45,836 nucleotides of DNA from Phycisphaerales bacterium UBA1161 (GCA_002311745.1 DBZL01000031.1:110405-156240); one strand, 5' to 3'. Counted from the first letter of the stretch, positions 17,151 through 25,653 are shown. The notes: generated by a model not told the origin, from the letters alone. Numbers and translations are program-made.

Positions 17151-17777
17151 TTATGCTGGTGCCCGGTAGTATGCGGAATCCGTTTGATTAATGGCCAGGA
17201 CATCCTTCGACCGGCTGCACTTCTGAAGCGCTTTCAACACGCCCGGGCAACGGGGGTTTAGATCGTGCCAAAGGATAATGCCGCCGGGCTTGAGTAACTT
17301 GAAAGCGATCTCGGAGTCGCTGAGCACCGCGTCGAATTCATGGCTGCCATCGACGAAGACGAAGTCGGTGATTCCGTACCAGCGGCTGAAGTCGAAGGAC
17401 GTGGAATAGCCGCCAAATTGCTGGATTTTCGCCGCTTCGGGCAGGCCGCGGAATACGGAGCCTTTGACCGGATCGTTGGGAAATTCCGAATCGAGCGTGT
17501 AGATCATGGCGTTGGGCGGCGTGTTGGCGGCGACGATGGTGGCGGATCGTCCGTCGCCGGTGCCGATCTCCACGCAGACGGTCGGCTGAAAGCAGCGCGC
17601 CACGGAGGCCAGCACAATGGAATCAAGAATCGAACCCGCCCGAAGGTCTTTGCTCCAGTTGCGCAAATTGAGGATCAGGTCCGTCTGATGCGGGAGGATT
17701 TGGTCCAACGCGATACACCGGAGATCGAATCGCCAATAATAGAATCGGGTCTTGATACGCTGAAGGACGGATGCCAT
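17151..17777 (-). CDS. Class I SAM-dependent methyltransferase
   Basis: A 208-residue protein of the Methyltransf_24/CmcI-like group. It shows the SAM-binding loop VCVEIGTGDGRSATIV, MIYTLDSEFPNDP at the end of strand 2, DFVFVDGSHEFDAVLSDSEI (the acidic/His pair typical of this group) and LKPGGIILWHDLNPRCPGV. It probably methylates a hydroxyl on a sugar or small molecule in the cytoplasm. The frame is open to 17843, but the ATG at 17777 has GGGAG just upstream and begins at the normal N-terminal helix. It has no operon partner; the glycosyltransferase 1 kb away could be related through glycan work, but that is speculative. Confidence 0.85.
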   Translation of the reverse strand: MASVLQRIKTRFYYWRFDLRCIALDQILPHQTDLILNLRNWSKDLRAGSILDSIVLASVARCFQPTVCVEIGTGDGRSATIVAANTPPNAMIYTLDSEFPNDPVKGSVFRGLPEAAKIQQFGGYSTSFDFSRWYGITDFVFVDGSHEFDAVLSDSEIAFKLLKPGGIILWHDLNPRCPGVLKALQKCSRSKDVLAINQTDSAYYRAPA

Positions 17778-18013
17778 AAAGCTCCCGAGCGTCTGAGCCG
17801 AAACGTTCGATTCGATCGATGGCCCTCGACCTCCGCGGACCAATTCTTGTCACTTGTAGCATCTGATGAGAGTCATCGCAACCATTGATAAAGGCAATCC
17901 TTGTGAGCGTTGCGTCGGCTGGGCTATGACGCTGACGGTTCCGGAATTCGGCGATTTCATTGGTCCGGCAGCCAGTCGGGCAGTTGGCTGATCGGCGTTG
18001 CCGGCAGGTTGAT

Positions 18014-18043
18014 CAGAAGGCCAGAAGGGGAAGGCCAGCAGGG
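18014..18043. repeat. Octamer array of the CAGAAGGC type
   Basis: CAGAAGGC, CAGAAGGG, a 6-bp spacer unit GAAGGC and CAGCAGGG follow one another. This resembles the other short-period arrays in the window in unit length but not in sequence. Confidence 0.6.
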
Positions 18044-18048
18044 GGACA

Positions 18049-18098
18049 GCGCACCTTATGACCGGCGTTGGGCACGTCATGAAACGGATAAGGTGCGC
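18049..18098. terminator. Perfect 11-bp inverted repeat
   Basis: GCGCACCTTAT (18049-18059) and ATAAGGTGCGC (18088-18098) are fully complementary with a 28-bp loop. It lies just past the end of the HigA-like gene on the minus strand. With no T-tract it could be a factor-dependent terminator, an operator or part of the adjacent repeat element. Confidence 0.5.
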
Positions 18099-18127
18099 GA
18101 GCGGTGGTTGGGCGCGTTGCCGATGCG

Positions 18128-18553
18128 TCACAGGAAAACCGAGGGGTTGACGGCAAAGTGGGCGGCGGCGGCGCGAATGTGCGCCTTGCTCATCTCGCGC
18201 TGACCTTTGAGGATCATGGTGGCGGCGGGGCGGCGGCCCAGCACTTCGCCAAGGTCCGCAGGCGTCATGCCGTGCTGGTCCATGAGGTGGTGCAGCACGT
18301 CGAGGGGCGAGGCTGCGGCCAGCGCCGGCAAGATATGCGACCGCTCGTAGTCATCGACAAAGCGCCCCAGCGCCGCCAGGTAATCAGCTTCGCCAGCGGT
18401 TGGTTGTTGATCGCCTTTTGCTGATAACTTGGCGACGATGACCAACGCCCGGCGATGGTCGGCCTTGGAACGAATTGGGCGCAGCGGAAAAGAGCGAACC
18501 AGTTCCAGGTAATCCTCTTCGGCGGTGGGGGACCTTGAGGCGATTGTTTTCAT
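18128..18553 (-). CDS. HigA-like HTH protein without a toxin neighbour
   Basis: A 141-residue protein. The N-terminal half (EEDYLELVRSFPLRPIRSKA and EADYLAALGRFVDDYERSH) matches the longer HigA antitoxins of the COG5499 type. The C-terminal half holds a lambda-type helix-turn-helix (LMDQHGMTPADLGEVLGRRP, then ILKGQREMSKAHIRAAAAHF). Normally the gene follows a HigB/RelE toxin; here the 100 bp upstream hold only a tRNA, so the toxin is absent. The ATG at 18553 has GGAGG 8 bases upstream and is chosen over that at 18568. It may act as a solitary transcription regulator or antitoxin relic. Confidence 0.85.
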   Translation of the reverse strand: MKTIASRSPTAEEDYLELVRSFPLRPIRSKADHRRALVIVAKLSAKGDQQPTAGEADYLAALGRFVDDYERSHILPALAAASPLDVLHHLMDQHGMTPADLGEVLGRRPAATMILKGQREMSKAHIRAAAAHFAVNPSVFL

Positions 18554-18659
18554 AGCCTTTGCCTCCATTGGTCTTTGTCGTATTCCGCAGTGTGATCCGA
18601 TATTTGCCGCGACAGCGGGCAGGCGCCCAATTGGCGGGTTCGGCGAGAGTTACAACAAG

Positions 18660-18732
18660 TAGCAGCGACAGGACTCGAACCTGTGACCCGGGGCTTATGA
18701 ATCCCCTGCTCTGCCAACTGAGCTACGCTGCC
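18660..18732 (-). tRNA. tRNA-Met (anticodon CAT)
   Basis: A 73-nt elongator-like tRNA. The acceptor GGCAGCG pairs with CGCTGCT (first pair G-U), A is the discriminator, the D arm is GCTC/GAGC, the loop TTCATAA has anticodon CAT, and the T stem is ACAGG/CCTGT. The anticodon stem is GGGGA/GCCCC, leaving an A-G mismatch at 31:39. CCA is not encoded. Confidence 0.93.
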
Positions 18733-18796
18733 ATCATAAACGAATGGCCGTCACAGCCATCAGCCTGCGGCAATTTTATGGCGCGCAATGGTTTGG

Positions 18797-19675
18797 TCAA
18801 TCCTTCGACGGCCCAGGGGCTGCGGATTGCGACTCCTTGAATCGAAAATAGTCCAGGGGCATCTGGCGCGTCGAGCCATCCGTTGTCTGGATCGGCGAAA
18901 TGGCCGTCGCCCGCGGCGTGACGTGGAGAATCGAAATCGTCTCAAACGGAGCCGTGGGAGCGGTAAAACGCCGCGATTGAGGATTAAACATCGGCCGGGA
19001 CTGGCCGCAGATCCAGTTGAATTCAGCGGGTAGGGATTGAAAACGAAGAGAATCGCAATAAACGGCCGCGTTGAGGGCGTTCTGTTCGCTCATTTTGTGC
19101 GGGGTTGCGTCCAAGGCGATTTGGGTCCAGCGCTGCCAGCTTTTCCAGAGGGGAGATTGGCGGGGCGCGGCGAATACGCCGGAGTTGATCATCGGTTTGG
19201 CGATCAGGTGTTGCATGATTTCATCGCCGAAGGAGGCGGCGTAGAACCGTCGCATCTGCGGATCGGTGGATGGATGGGCGTAGGCCGGATGCGTTTCGAT
19301 GACGGCGGCGATGTCGGCCGAGGACGCGGCGGCGACAAGAGCGTCGATGGCGCGCCAATCCTGCAGCCAGGCGTCGGAATCGATCCAAATCAGGATTTCG
19401 GCATCGGGGAAATACTTGGGCAACATCGGCCGGGCGGTCATGGCCTGGTACCAATGCGGCGCCGGCGGGCGATCGGCGAAATCAAAATCCCACTGTGGCG
19501 ACACGCATCCGACGCCGAGGAACTTCAACTCCTCCGCCTGATCCGCATCCAATCCCACATTTAAAACCCAAAGATCAATGCTGCTATTGGGGCGATGTTC
19601 CAGAATCGAATATGCCCATCCCCGCAACAGCGGGAAATATTCGGCATCAGCGGCGGAGATGAGCGCGGTTCGCAT
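18797..19675 (-). CDS. GT-A-fold glycosyltransferase
   Basis: A 292-residue protein, probably cytoplasmic. The opening (RTALISAADAEYFPLLRGWA then SIDLWVLNVGLDADQAEEL) and the DxD-type metal site ILIWIDSDAWLQDW (DSD at 99-101) match GT-A glycosyltransferases related to GT8 and similar. MINSGVFAAPRQSPLWKSW and MSEQNALNAAVYCD are the expected acceptor-side segments. Donor and acceptor cannot be deduced. The ATG at 19675 is preferred to an in-frame TTG at 19693, although neither has a clear RBS. It stands 67 bp downstream of the ammonium transporter on the same strand, with no obvious functional link. Confidence 0.83.
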   Translation of the reverse strand: MRTALISAADAEYFPLLRGWAYSILEHRPNSSIDLWVLNVGLDADQAEELKFLGVGCVSPQWDFDFADRPPAPHWYQAMTARPMLPKYFPDAEILIWIDSDAWLQDWRAIDALVAAASSADIAAVIETHPAYAHPSTDPQMRRFYAASFGDEIMQHLIAKPMINSGVFAAPRQSPLWKSWQRWTQIALDATPHKMSEQNALNAAVYCDSLRFQSLPAEFNWICGQSRPMFNPQSRRFTAPTAPFETISILHVTPRATAISPIQTTDGSTRQMPLDYFRFKESQSAAPGPSKD

Positions 19676-19742
19676 AGAGAGAGGAAGGCTCAATGGACAA
19701 TCGTGTGCATCGGCCTTTCATCTGTGGCCAATTGTATTCGCC

Positions 19743-21341
19743 TCAGTATTGTCTGCGGTCGGCGGCATCGGAAATTTCGCTGCTGGCGATGCTTTCGTAG
19801 CCGACGTGGGCGACAAATTCGGGATAGCCGGGGGCGCCCATCTCGGGGATGTCCAGGCCGGCGACTTCGACGCCGGGGGGGACGCGGTTGGAGCCGAGGA
19901 ACCTTCCGATGATCCAGAAAACCAGGCCGGCGGCGAGCAGGTTCCAGGCGATGCAGACGGCGGCGGCGATCAATTGCGCCAGTAATTGCTTGGGGGAATG
20001 GTGGCCATAGAACAGCCCGGTGATGTTGCCGGGGATGTTGTTGTAGCCGTCGCCATAGGTGCCGTTGGCGAAGAGGCCGACGGACAGGATGCCCCAGAGT
20101 CCGCCGACGCCGTGGACGCTGATGGCGCCGACGGGGTCGTCGATGCCCTTGCGTTCAAACATCAGGACGGCCCAGACGACCAGGAGGCCGGCGACGATGC
20201 CGATGAGGAAGGCGGCCGGCGGGCTGATGAAGGCGCAGGGGGCGGTGATGGCGACCAGTCCGCCGAGCATTCCGTTGCACATCATGGAGGGGTCGGGCTT
20301 GCCGTACACTTTCCACAGGTAGAAGCAGGAGGTGACGGCGGCGGAAGCGGAGGCGAGCATGGTGTTGACGGCGATCAAACCGATGCGGTCGGTGGTTCCC
20401 GAGAGCGAGGAGCCGGCGTTGAAGCCGAACCAGCCGAAGGCCAACACGAACGTTCCGAACATGACCATGGGCATGTGATGGCCGAAGATGGGGCGCGGGT
20501 TGCCTTGGGGGTCATACTTGCCGATGCGCGGGCCGATCATGGCGCAGAGGATAAAGCCCATGACGCCGCCCTGCAGGTGCACGACGGAGGAGCCGGCGTA
20601 ATCGACGGCGCCGTGGCCCAGGCCGCAGTTGACGCCCAGGCTGGCCAGCCAGCCGCCGCCCCACATCCAGCAGCCGTAGACGCTGTAGAGGAATCCTCCG
20701 ACGCAGAGGCTGAAGATGGTGAAGCTGCGGAAGCTCCAGCGTTCGGCCAGTGCGCCGGTGGGGATGGTGGCGGCGGTGTCCATGAAGACCATCATGTAGA
20801 GGAAGAGGACGATGGCGCCGGCGGAGATGGCCGGTCCGCTGAGGAAGAAGCCGCTGTAGCCGCACAGTCCCCAGTGTTTGCCGAAGAGGGTGATGTAGAG
20901 CATGTGGTTGAGGGACGAGCCGCCGCCCAGGCCCAGGGACTGCGGCCCGCCGATCAGCGGGATGGCGGAGCCGGCGGGGGCGCCGTTGACTCCGCCCATC
21001 ATGAAGGCGTAGCCGCAAATGAAAAACCCGATCATCCCCAGGCTGTAGACCAGGAAATTCATGGACATGGTGTGGGCGGCGTTTTTGGCGCGGCACATGC
21101 CGGTCTCGAGCAGGGCGAATCCGGCCTGCATGAACATGACCAAGAATCCGGCCACCAAAGTCCAGACGAAATTGATGGCACGGGTGTGATCGGCGATGGC
21201 GGCGGCGGTGGGATTCGCCGGCTCCAGGGCGGGAATGGCTGCGGACTGGGCGTGGGCCGCCGGAGTCAGCGTTGCTAGGGCCGCGAAGATGAGCAGGAGT
21301 AATGCGACGCTAAAGGTTCTGCGGTTGGTAGAGTCGATCAT
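19743..21341 (-). CDS. amt: Ammonium transporter
   Basis: A 532-residue Amt/MEP/Rh protein, longer than E. coli AmtB (about 400 mature) because of a signal peptide (1-31, ending AHAQ) and a C-terminal extension. Core signatures include FVWTLVAGFLVMFMQAGFAL (near Phe-gate region), GYSGFFLSG, DYAGSSVVHLQGGVMGFILC (conserved D-AG-VVH with the first pore His) and VHGVGGLWGILSVGLFANG (second pore His). It conducts NH3/NH4+ across the inner membrane for nitrogen assimilation. No GlnK gene follows, which is unusual. The upstream neighbour is an amino acid permease separated by a strong terminator, so the two are transcribed separately. Confidence 0.96.
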   Translation of the reverse strand: MIDSTNRRTFSVALLLLIFAALATLTPAAHAQSAAIPALEPANPTAAAIADHTRAINFVWTLVAGFLVMFMQAGFALLETGMCRAKNAAHTMSMNFLVYSLGMIGFFICGYAFMMGGVNGAPAGSAIPLIGGPQSLGLGGGSSLNHMLYITLFGKHWGLCGYSGFFLSGPAISAGAIVLFLYMMVFMDTAATIPTGALAERWSFRSFTIFSLCVGGFLYSVYGCWMWGGGWLASLGVNCGLGHGAVDYAGSSVVHLQGGVMGFILCAMIGPRIGKYDPQGNPRPIFGHHMPMVMFGTFVLAFGWFGFNAGSSLSGTTDRIGLIAVNTMLASASAAVTSCFYLWKVYGKPDPSMMCNGMLGGLVAITAPCAFISPPAAFLIGIVAGLLVVWAVLMFERKGIDDPVGAISVHGVGGLWGILSVGLFANGTYGDGYNNIPGNITGLFYGHHSPKQLLAQLIAAAVCIAWNLLAAGLVFWIIGRFLGSNRVPPGVEVAGLDIPEMGAPGYPEFVAHVGYESIASSEISDAADRRQY

Positions 21342-21416
21342 AGGTGGTCAGAAGTTAATGCCTTGGAGGCCGCGGGACAAGAAATGAATATCGGAAACAA
21401 AGCCGCCCGGGAAAAC

Positions 21417-21446
21417 AGGACGGCCACCCGCGGAGGTGGCCGTCCT
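21417..21446 (-). terminator. Rho-independent terminator of the amino acid permease gene
   Basis: A perfect 12-bp stem, AGGACGGCCACC (21417-21428) and its complement (21435-21446), with a 6-bp loop. Read on the minus strand it is followed by CTG and four T. It starts 34 bp beyond the permease stop codon. Confidence 0.88.
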
Positions 21447-21480
21447 GAAAACGGAGGGTTTTGATCCTTCTGTGCACTGT

Positions 21481-23340
21481 TCAAGTGACCGAGAGCGTTG
21501 TTGGTCGGCTCAGGATGATTTCCTTGCCGAGTTTCTTGCTTCGGCCAATGAAATAGATGGTGCCGTAGACGCCCCAGGCGGCGGCGATTCCCAAGGCCCA
21601 GAACGGCTCTTTGGGGCTCATGCCCGGCACGCTGAACGGCCCGATGATGTAGAACAACATGCAGCCCAGATTCGCGAGCAATCCGAACGCCGGAATGAAC
21701 AGGTGCTTGATCGGATTGTGCAGATGGTGCTGGTGGAAGGCCACCATCGCGATGATGCAGGTCATCATGTAGAGCATGAACGTACCGAAGTTGCTGATGA
21801 GGGTGATGACCAGCGAGCTGCACGGGAATTTCAAAGCGGTGGAGTTGTGGAACAGCCCGAAGTAGTACCACGGGCTGTAGTGCCACACACCGGCGACGGC
21901 GGTATCCGCTTGGGCGGCGGGACCGCAGAAGTTGAAGAGCACGCCATAGATGCCGATCACCACCGAGATCGTCGCCAGCGTCCAGATGGAGCGGTGCGGC
22001 GTGGCGTTCTTGCCGTGCAGCATGCCAAAGTGCGCCGGGACTTCCTCGTCGCGGCCCATGGCGTAGGTCACGCGAGCGCCGGTGTTGATGCAGGAAAGGG
22101 TCGTCCCGATCAAGGCCACAAAGACGGTGAACGCCTCCAGGATCATGAACCACCAACCGCCTTGGGTGCTGCCGAAGACCCAGGCGCCGACGATCTGCAT
22201 CATGTCGCCGATGGGGGCGGCCGAACCGGCGGCGGTGGTGGCGTTGTAGTTATTGTGCATGAAATAATCGGCGGCGAAGTATTCAAACAGGTAACAGAAT
22301 CCGCCTTGAATCGCCAATGACAGCAATACAGCCCACGGGATGTGCTTCTTGGGGTTCTTGGCTTCCTCGCCCATCGACGTGACGGATTCGAATCCGACCA
22401 GGATCAGGATGGCGATGCACGCTTGCACGAAGGTGACGCTCAGGCCGTGCGGGTGGATGACCGATCCGGCGCTGATGTGTTGATTGAACGTGGGAACCAG
22501 ACGCGGATTGGCGCTGGTGTCGTTGGGGTCAGGCGCCATGACTACGCCGCCGTCGTACGAAACCTTCCATGGATTGCTGGTGTCCAGCTTGGGCGTGCCG
22601 TCATCGTTGAAAACGGGGTTGCCTTTGGCGTCGACCGCTTGCTGGTAGGGATAGGCCTTGTTGTTGCCGTAGCTATCGGCGACCAGGCCCCAGGTGCTGA
22701 CGGCTGAGCCTTCGTGGTGGTTGGTGCGATAGGCGATGGCCATCACGGAGAAAATGATCAGCGCCGTGATTTGAATGACGTTGATGGCGACGTTGACGCC
22801 GGTGGCGCCGACGACGCCGCGGTAGGCGATGTACGCCACGCCGTAGGCGAAGACCACGCAGAAGAGAACCATGAACAGCGGGCTGGGGATGCCGGCGTTG
22901 AAAATCTTGGGCCAAAATTGGCCGGCGAGATACCCCGCCACAATGGCCGTGACGGCCACCATGACGCCGGGATACACCCAATAGTAGAGGTGACTGGCCC
23001 AGCCGACCATGAACTTGTAAAGTCGCGCCCACTTGTAGGCCTGTTTCTTGGAAAGGAACGCCTGTTCGGCGAAGAAATAGGAACTGCCGGCGCCGGGATA
23101 GAGCTTGGACAGCTCGGCGTACGAGATGGCGGTCGCAAAGCAAAGCGCCAACGCCAGCAAGATGCCGAACCACATGGCGATGCCCGCGATGGGCTTGCCA
23201 TAGGAAAGCTGCATGACGAAGGTCAGCCACAGGAACGCGCCCGGGGCGATCAGGGCCATGGCGTTGCTGGTCAGGCCCGTCAAACCGAGCGTGGCCTTGG
23301 GTGCGGTGGGGGTGGGACTGGGACTGGATTCGGTTGCCAC
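21481..23340 (-). CDS. APC-superfamily amino acid permease with a large hydrophilic insert
   Basis: A 619-residue membrane permease. The N-terminal LGLTGLTSNAMALIAPGAFL, ISYAELSKLYPGAGSSYFFA and FVQACIAILILVGFESVTSMGEEAKNPKKHIPWAV are APC family signatures (helices 1-3 and 8). It should import amino acids or polyamines. The start is the GTG at 23340, which has AGGAG 7-8 bases upstream; the frame is open for 70 more codons but that part is antisense-like. Between helices 6 and 8 there is an insert of about 90 polar residues (from NHHEGSAVSTWGL to TFNQHISAGSV), probably facing the periplasm. Regulation may involve the hairpin abutting the RBS. Confidence 0.93.
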   Translation of the reverse strand: MATESSPSPTPTAPKATLGLTGLTSNAMALIAPGAFLWLTFVMQLSYGKPIAGIAMWFGILLALALCFATAISYAELSKLYPGAGSSYFFAEQAFLSKKQAYKWARLYKFMVGWASHLYYWVYPGVMVAVTAIVAGYLAGQFWPKIFNAGIPSPLFMVLFCVVFAYGVAYIAYRGVVGATGVNVAINVIQITALIIFSVMAIAYRTNHHEGSAVSTWGLVADSYGNNKAYPYQQAVDAKGNPVFNDDGTPKLDTSNPWKVSYDGGVVMAPDPNDTSANPRLVPTFNQHISAGSVIHPHGLSVTFVQACIAILILVGFESVTSMGEEAKNPKKHIPWAVLLSLAIQGGFCYLFEYFAADYFMHNNYNATTAAGSAAPIGDMMQIVGAWVFGSTQGGWWFMILEAFTVFVALIGTTLSCINTGARVTYAMGRDEEVPAHFGMLHGKNATPHRSIWTLATISVVIGIYGVLFNFCGPAAQADTAVAGVWHYSPWYYFGLFHNSTALKFPCSSLVITLISNFGTFMLYMMTCIIAMVAFHQHHLHNPIKHLFIPAFGLLANLGCMLFYIIGPFSVPGMSPKEPFWALGIAAAWGVYGTIYFIGRSKKLGKEIILSRPTTLSVT

Positions 23341-23355
23341 AATCACTCTCCTTTC

Positions 23356-23379
23356 GCCCGGCTGTGCGTGCAGCCGGGC
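23356..23379 (-). promoter_or_regulatory. Perfect 9-bp leader hairpin directly before the permease RBS
   Basis: GCCCGGCTG (23356-23364) and CAGCCGGGC (23371-23379) pair with a 6-nt loop. On the minus strand the hairpin ends three bases before AAGGAG, so it could block or set ribosome access. It could instead be the tail of a short attenuator. Confidence 0.6.
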
Positions 23380-23656
23380 TGTGTAGCTTGGTCTTTGGCG
23401 CGGCGGCGCTGCGTCTCTCGCACAGGCGCCATCACAAATGCTGTGCCACGTTCGCCAGTTAGATTGGGGACAGGGCTTGTGGCCGCCGTAGCGGCGGTTT
23501 TGAGGCCCTGACGGCGCCGCATGGGTCCGGGCGGTCGCGTGGAGCGCCACGCCTAAAAAGTGGGCAGGATGGGAAATGGCGCCTGGGATGAGCCGCGAAG
23601 CTGAGCGCGCCGGCCAGAGTCGGAGAAGTCAGTTATCGGGCGGCGATGCGGGGGTC

Positions 23657-23684
23657 TTGTATTGGCGGCTGCGGCTCATAGAAT
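23657..23684 (+). promoter_or_regulatory. Candidate sigma-70-type promoter for the phosphatase-kinase
   Basis: TTGTAT (23657-23662), a 16-bp spacer and TAGAAT (23679-23684) lie 33 bp before the ATG at 23718. The -10 matches 5 of 6 consensus bases, the -35 only 3. Confidence 0.35.
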
Positions 23685-23717
23685 CCGGCCGATCCAGCAG
23701 GCCGCCGCCTTTCTTCT

Positions 23718-25514
23718 ATGGAGATCTCGTACGCCAGCTTGTCCACCGCCGGTCCGATACGGGAGCACAATGAAGACTGCGTCGTCTGCTGGCAGCCGCA
23801 GGGCGAATCGGAATGGCGCGAGCGGGGAGCCATCGCGATTCTGGCCGACGGCGTGGGGGGGCAGGACCGCGGCGAGATCGCCAGCAAACTCGCTTGCGAC
23901 GAGGCGGTAAAATCCTTCCTGGAGGCCAAACCCCTGGCCGCGCCTAATCAGGTTCTGTTCCAGATGTTCTCGGCGGCGAACGTCGCCATTTATGACCAGA
24001 ACCTCAAAGGTCACGGCGCCGCCCGCATGGCGACGACGTTGACGGTCTGCATGTTCCGCCACAACGAGGTGAACATCGGCCACGTGGGCGATTGCCGCGT
24101 GTACGCGGTGCAGCAGGGCCGCATCCGCCAGGTGACCAGCGATCATTCCTACGCGGGCGTGCAGCTCAAGCTGGGGCTGATCACCGTGGAGGAGGCCGCC
24201 AGCAGCCAGATGCGCTCGGTCCTGACCCGTACGGTCGGCCAGGAACCGACCATCCGCGTGGACTATCATACGATCACGGTCAGCCCCGGCGACGTGATCG
24301 TGCAGATGTGCGACGGCGTCTGGACGCAACTGACTGAAGGCGAGATTCTGGACGTCGTCAGCAAGCAAGCGCCGGAGCAGGCCTGCCCATCGCTCGTGCG
24401 GATGGCCGAGCGGCGCGGCGCGGATGACAACCTCTCGGTCCAGGTCATCCAAATTCAAGGCATCGAGCGCTTGAGCTACTATCGCGGACTGCCCACGTAC
24501 CAAAAGGAGAGTCCAGCCGTCATGGGAACCGAGGTGGAAGTTGGCCAGGTGCTGGACGGGCGATTCAGGATCACCGACGTCATCAGCCGCTCGGGCATGG
24601 CGTCGATCTTCAAGGCGATCGACCTGACGGACAACAGCGTCGTGGCGCTGAAAGTGCCGTTCATGCAGTTCGAATCGGATCCCGGCTTCTACCAGCGCTT
24701 CCAGCGCGAGCAGGCCATCGGCCAGGCGCTGCGCCATCCGTACATCCTGCGCATGATGGAGGATGAAGCGGTCAAGAAGAGCCGGCCGTACATCGTGATG
24801 GAATTCCTGGAGGGGCAGACGCTGGCGCACTTGATGCACACGATCCGCCCGATGCCGCAGGCCGACGCCCTCAAGATCGCCAGCCGCGTCTGCGAGGCCC
24901 TGCATTACATGCACGAGCACGACGTGGTGCACCGCGACCTCAAGCCGGACAACGTCATGATCTGCAACGACGGCAGCATCCGGATCATGGATTTCGGCAT
25001 CGCCAAGTTCGAGGGGAGGCGGCGGTTGACCTTCGGCGGATTCACGCCCGCCATGGGCACGCCGGATTACATGGCCCCCGAGCAGGTGCGAGGCCGCCGC
25101 GGCGACGCGCGCACCGACATCTACAGCCTGGGCGCCATCCTCTACGAAATGCTCACCGGCTCGGTCCCCTTCGAAGGAGCCAACCCCTTTATTATCATGA
25201 ACAGCCGCGTCAGCGGCGACCCCGTGGCCCCGCGCAAGCGCAACGACAACATCTCACCGCAGGTGGAGGAGATCGTCCTGCACGCCATGGCCCGAAATCC
25301 CCAGGACCGCTACCCGTCGGCGTTGGCGATGAAGCAGGAGCTGGATAATCCCGAAGCGGTCGAAGTGACCGGCCGCGCCCAGCGCCTGGTCAAACCCAAT
25401 CCCATATCCGGCAACCTGAAGCGCTACCGCCTGGTGGCGATCTGCGTGGCCATCCCGTTGATTATCCTGGCGGTCGCCTTGTTTTTCTCCCATTTCCGCA
25501 TCGCGCGCAAGTGA
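23718..25514 (+). CDS. PP2C phosphatase fused to Ser/Thr protein kinase
   Basis: A 598-residue fusion. Residues 1-255 form a PP2C/PPM phosphatase: REHNEDC (15-21), AILADGVGGQDRGE, NIGHVGDCRVYAV and RGADDNLSVQ provide the metal-binding aspartates. Residues 275-540 are a Hanks-type kinase: Lys312 in VALKVP, catalytic loop HRDLKPDN (405-412), DFG (Asp425) and MAPEQ. The glycine-rich loop reads ISRSGMASIFKA and keeps only one of its glycines. One membrane helix near the end (about 572-592) anchors the enzyme, with only a few residues outside and no sensor domain. The two activities oppose each other in one chain, so it may act as a self-limited switch. No dedicated target is adjacent. Confidence 0.95.
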   Translation: MEISYASLSTAGPIREHNEDCVVCWQPQGESEWRERGAIAILADGVGGQDRGEIASKLACDEAVKSFLEAKPLAAPNQVLFQMFSAANVAIYDQNLKGHGAARMATTLTVCMFRHNEVNIGHVGDCRVYAVQQGRIRQVTSDHSYAGVQLKLGLITVEEAASSQMRSVLTRTVGQEPTIRVDYHTITVSPGDVIVQMCDGVWTQLTEGEILDVVSKQAPEQACPSLVRMAERRGADDNLSVQVIQIQGIERLSYYRGLPTYQKESPAVMGTEVEVGQVLDGRFRITDVISRSGMASIFKAIDLTDNSVVALKVPFMQFESDPGFYQRFQREQAIGQALRHPYILRMMEDEAVKKSRPYIVMEFLEGQTLAHLMHTIRPMPQADALKIASRVCEALHYMHEHDVVHRDLKPDNVMICNDGSIRIMDFGIAKFEGRRRLTFGGFTPAMGTPDYMAPEQVRGRRGDARTDIYSLGAILYEMLTGSVPFEGANPFIIMNSRVSGDPVAPRKRNDNISPQVEEIVLHAMARNPQDRYPSALAMKQELDNPEAVEVTGRAQRLVKPNPISGNLKRYRLVAICVAIPLIILAVALFFSHFRIARK

Positions 25515-25531
25515 GTTTGAGCGTTGTCTGG

Positions 25532-25585
25532 TCCCCTCGCCCCGCGTGCTGGCGGGGAGAGGGTTAGGGTGAGGGGCGAAGGGGA
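25532..25585. repeat. Widespread intergenic hairpin repeat ('PHPNPLP' type)
   Basis: TCCCC...GGGGA encloses CTCGCCCCGC and GCGGGGAGAG (9 of 10 paired) plus GGGTTAGGGTGAGGGG. Translated on the minus strand this gives the familiar spurious peptide PHPNPLPASTRGEG that recurs in many genome annotations. It lies 18 bp past the phosphatase-kinase stop, between two converging genes, and may help end both transcripts. Confidence 0.75.
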
Positions 25586-25653
25586 CAGGCCCGGCGCGTA
25601 TACGCTGATCTAAAAGCCGCTGAGCCGTACCGGGATCGTTGAAATTCCAACGT

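Larger units (their letters stand above)
17778..18127. other. 350-bp intergenic region with repeats
   Basis: Contains the octamer array at 18014-18043 and the 11-bp inverted repeat at 18049-18098, directly downstream of the HigA-like gene. No gene was seen. Confidence 0.55.
23341..23717. other. 377-bp divergent intergenic region
   Basis: Holds the leader hairpin of the permease (23356-23379) on one side and a candidate promoter for the phosphatase-kinase (23657-23684) on the other. The 23380-23650 portion is GC-rich and has no gene that I can support. Confidence 0.5.

Noticed and set aside
19986..21278. Plus-strand open frame opposite the ammonium transporter
   Set aside because: Asp/Gly/His-rich with no domain; mirror image of the transporter.
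23676..24932. Minus-strand open frame opposite the phosphatase-kinase
   Set aside because: Antisense to conserved PP2C and kinase motifs; no independent evidence.
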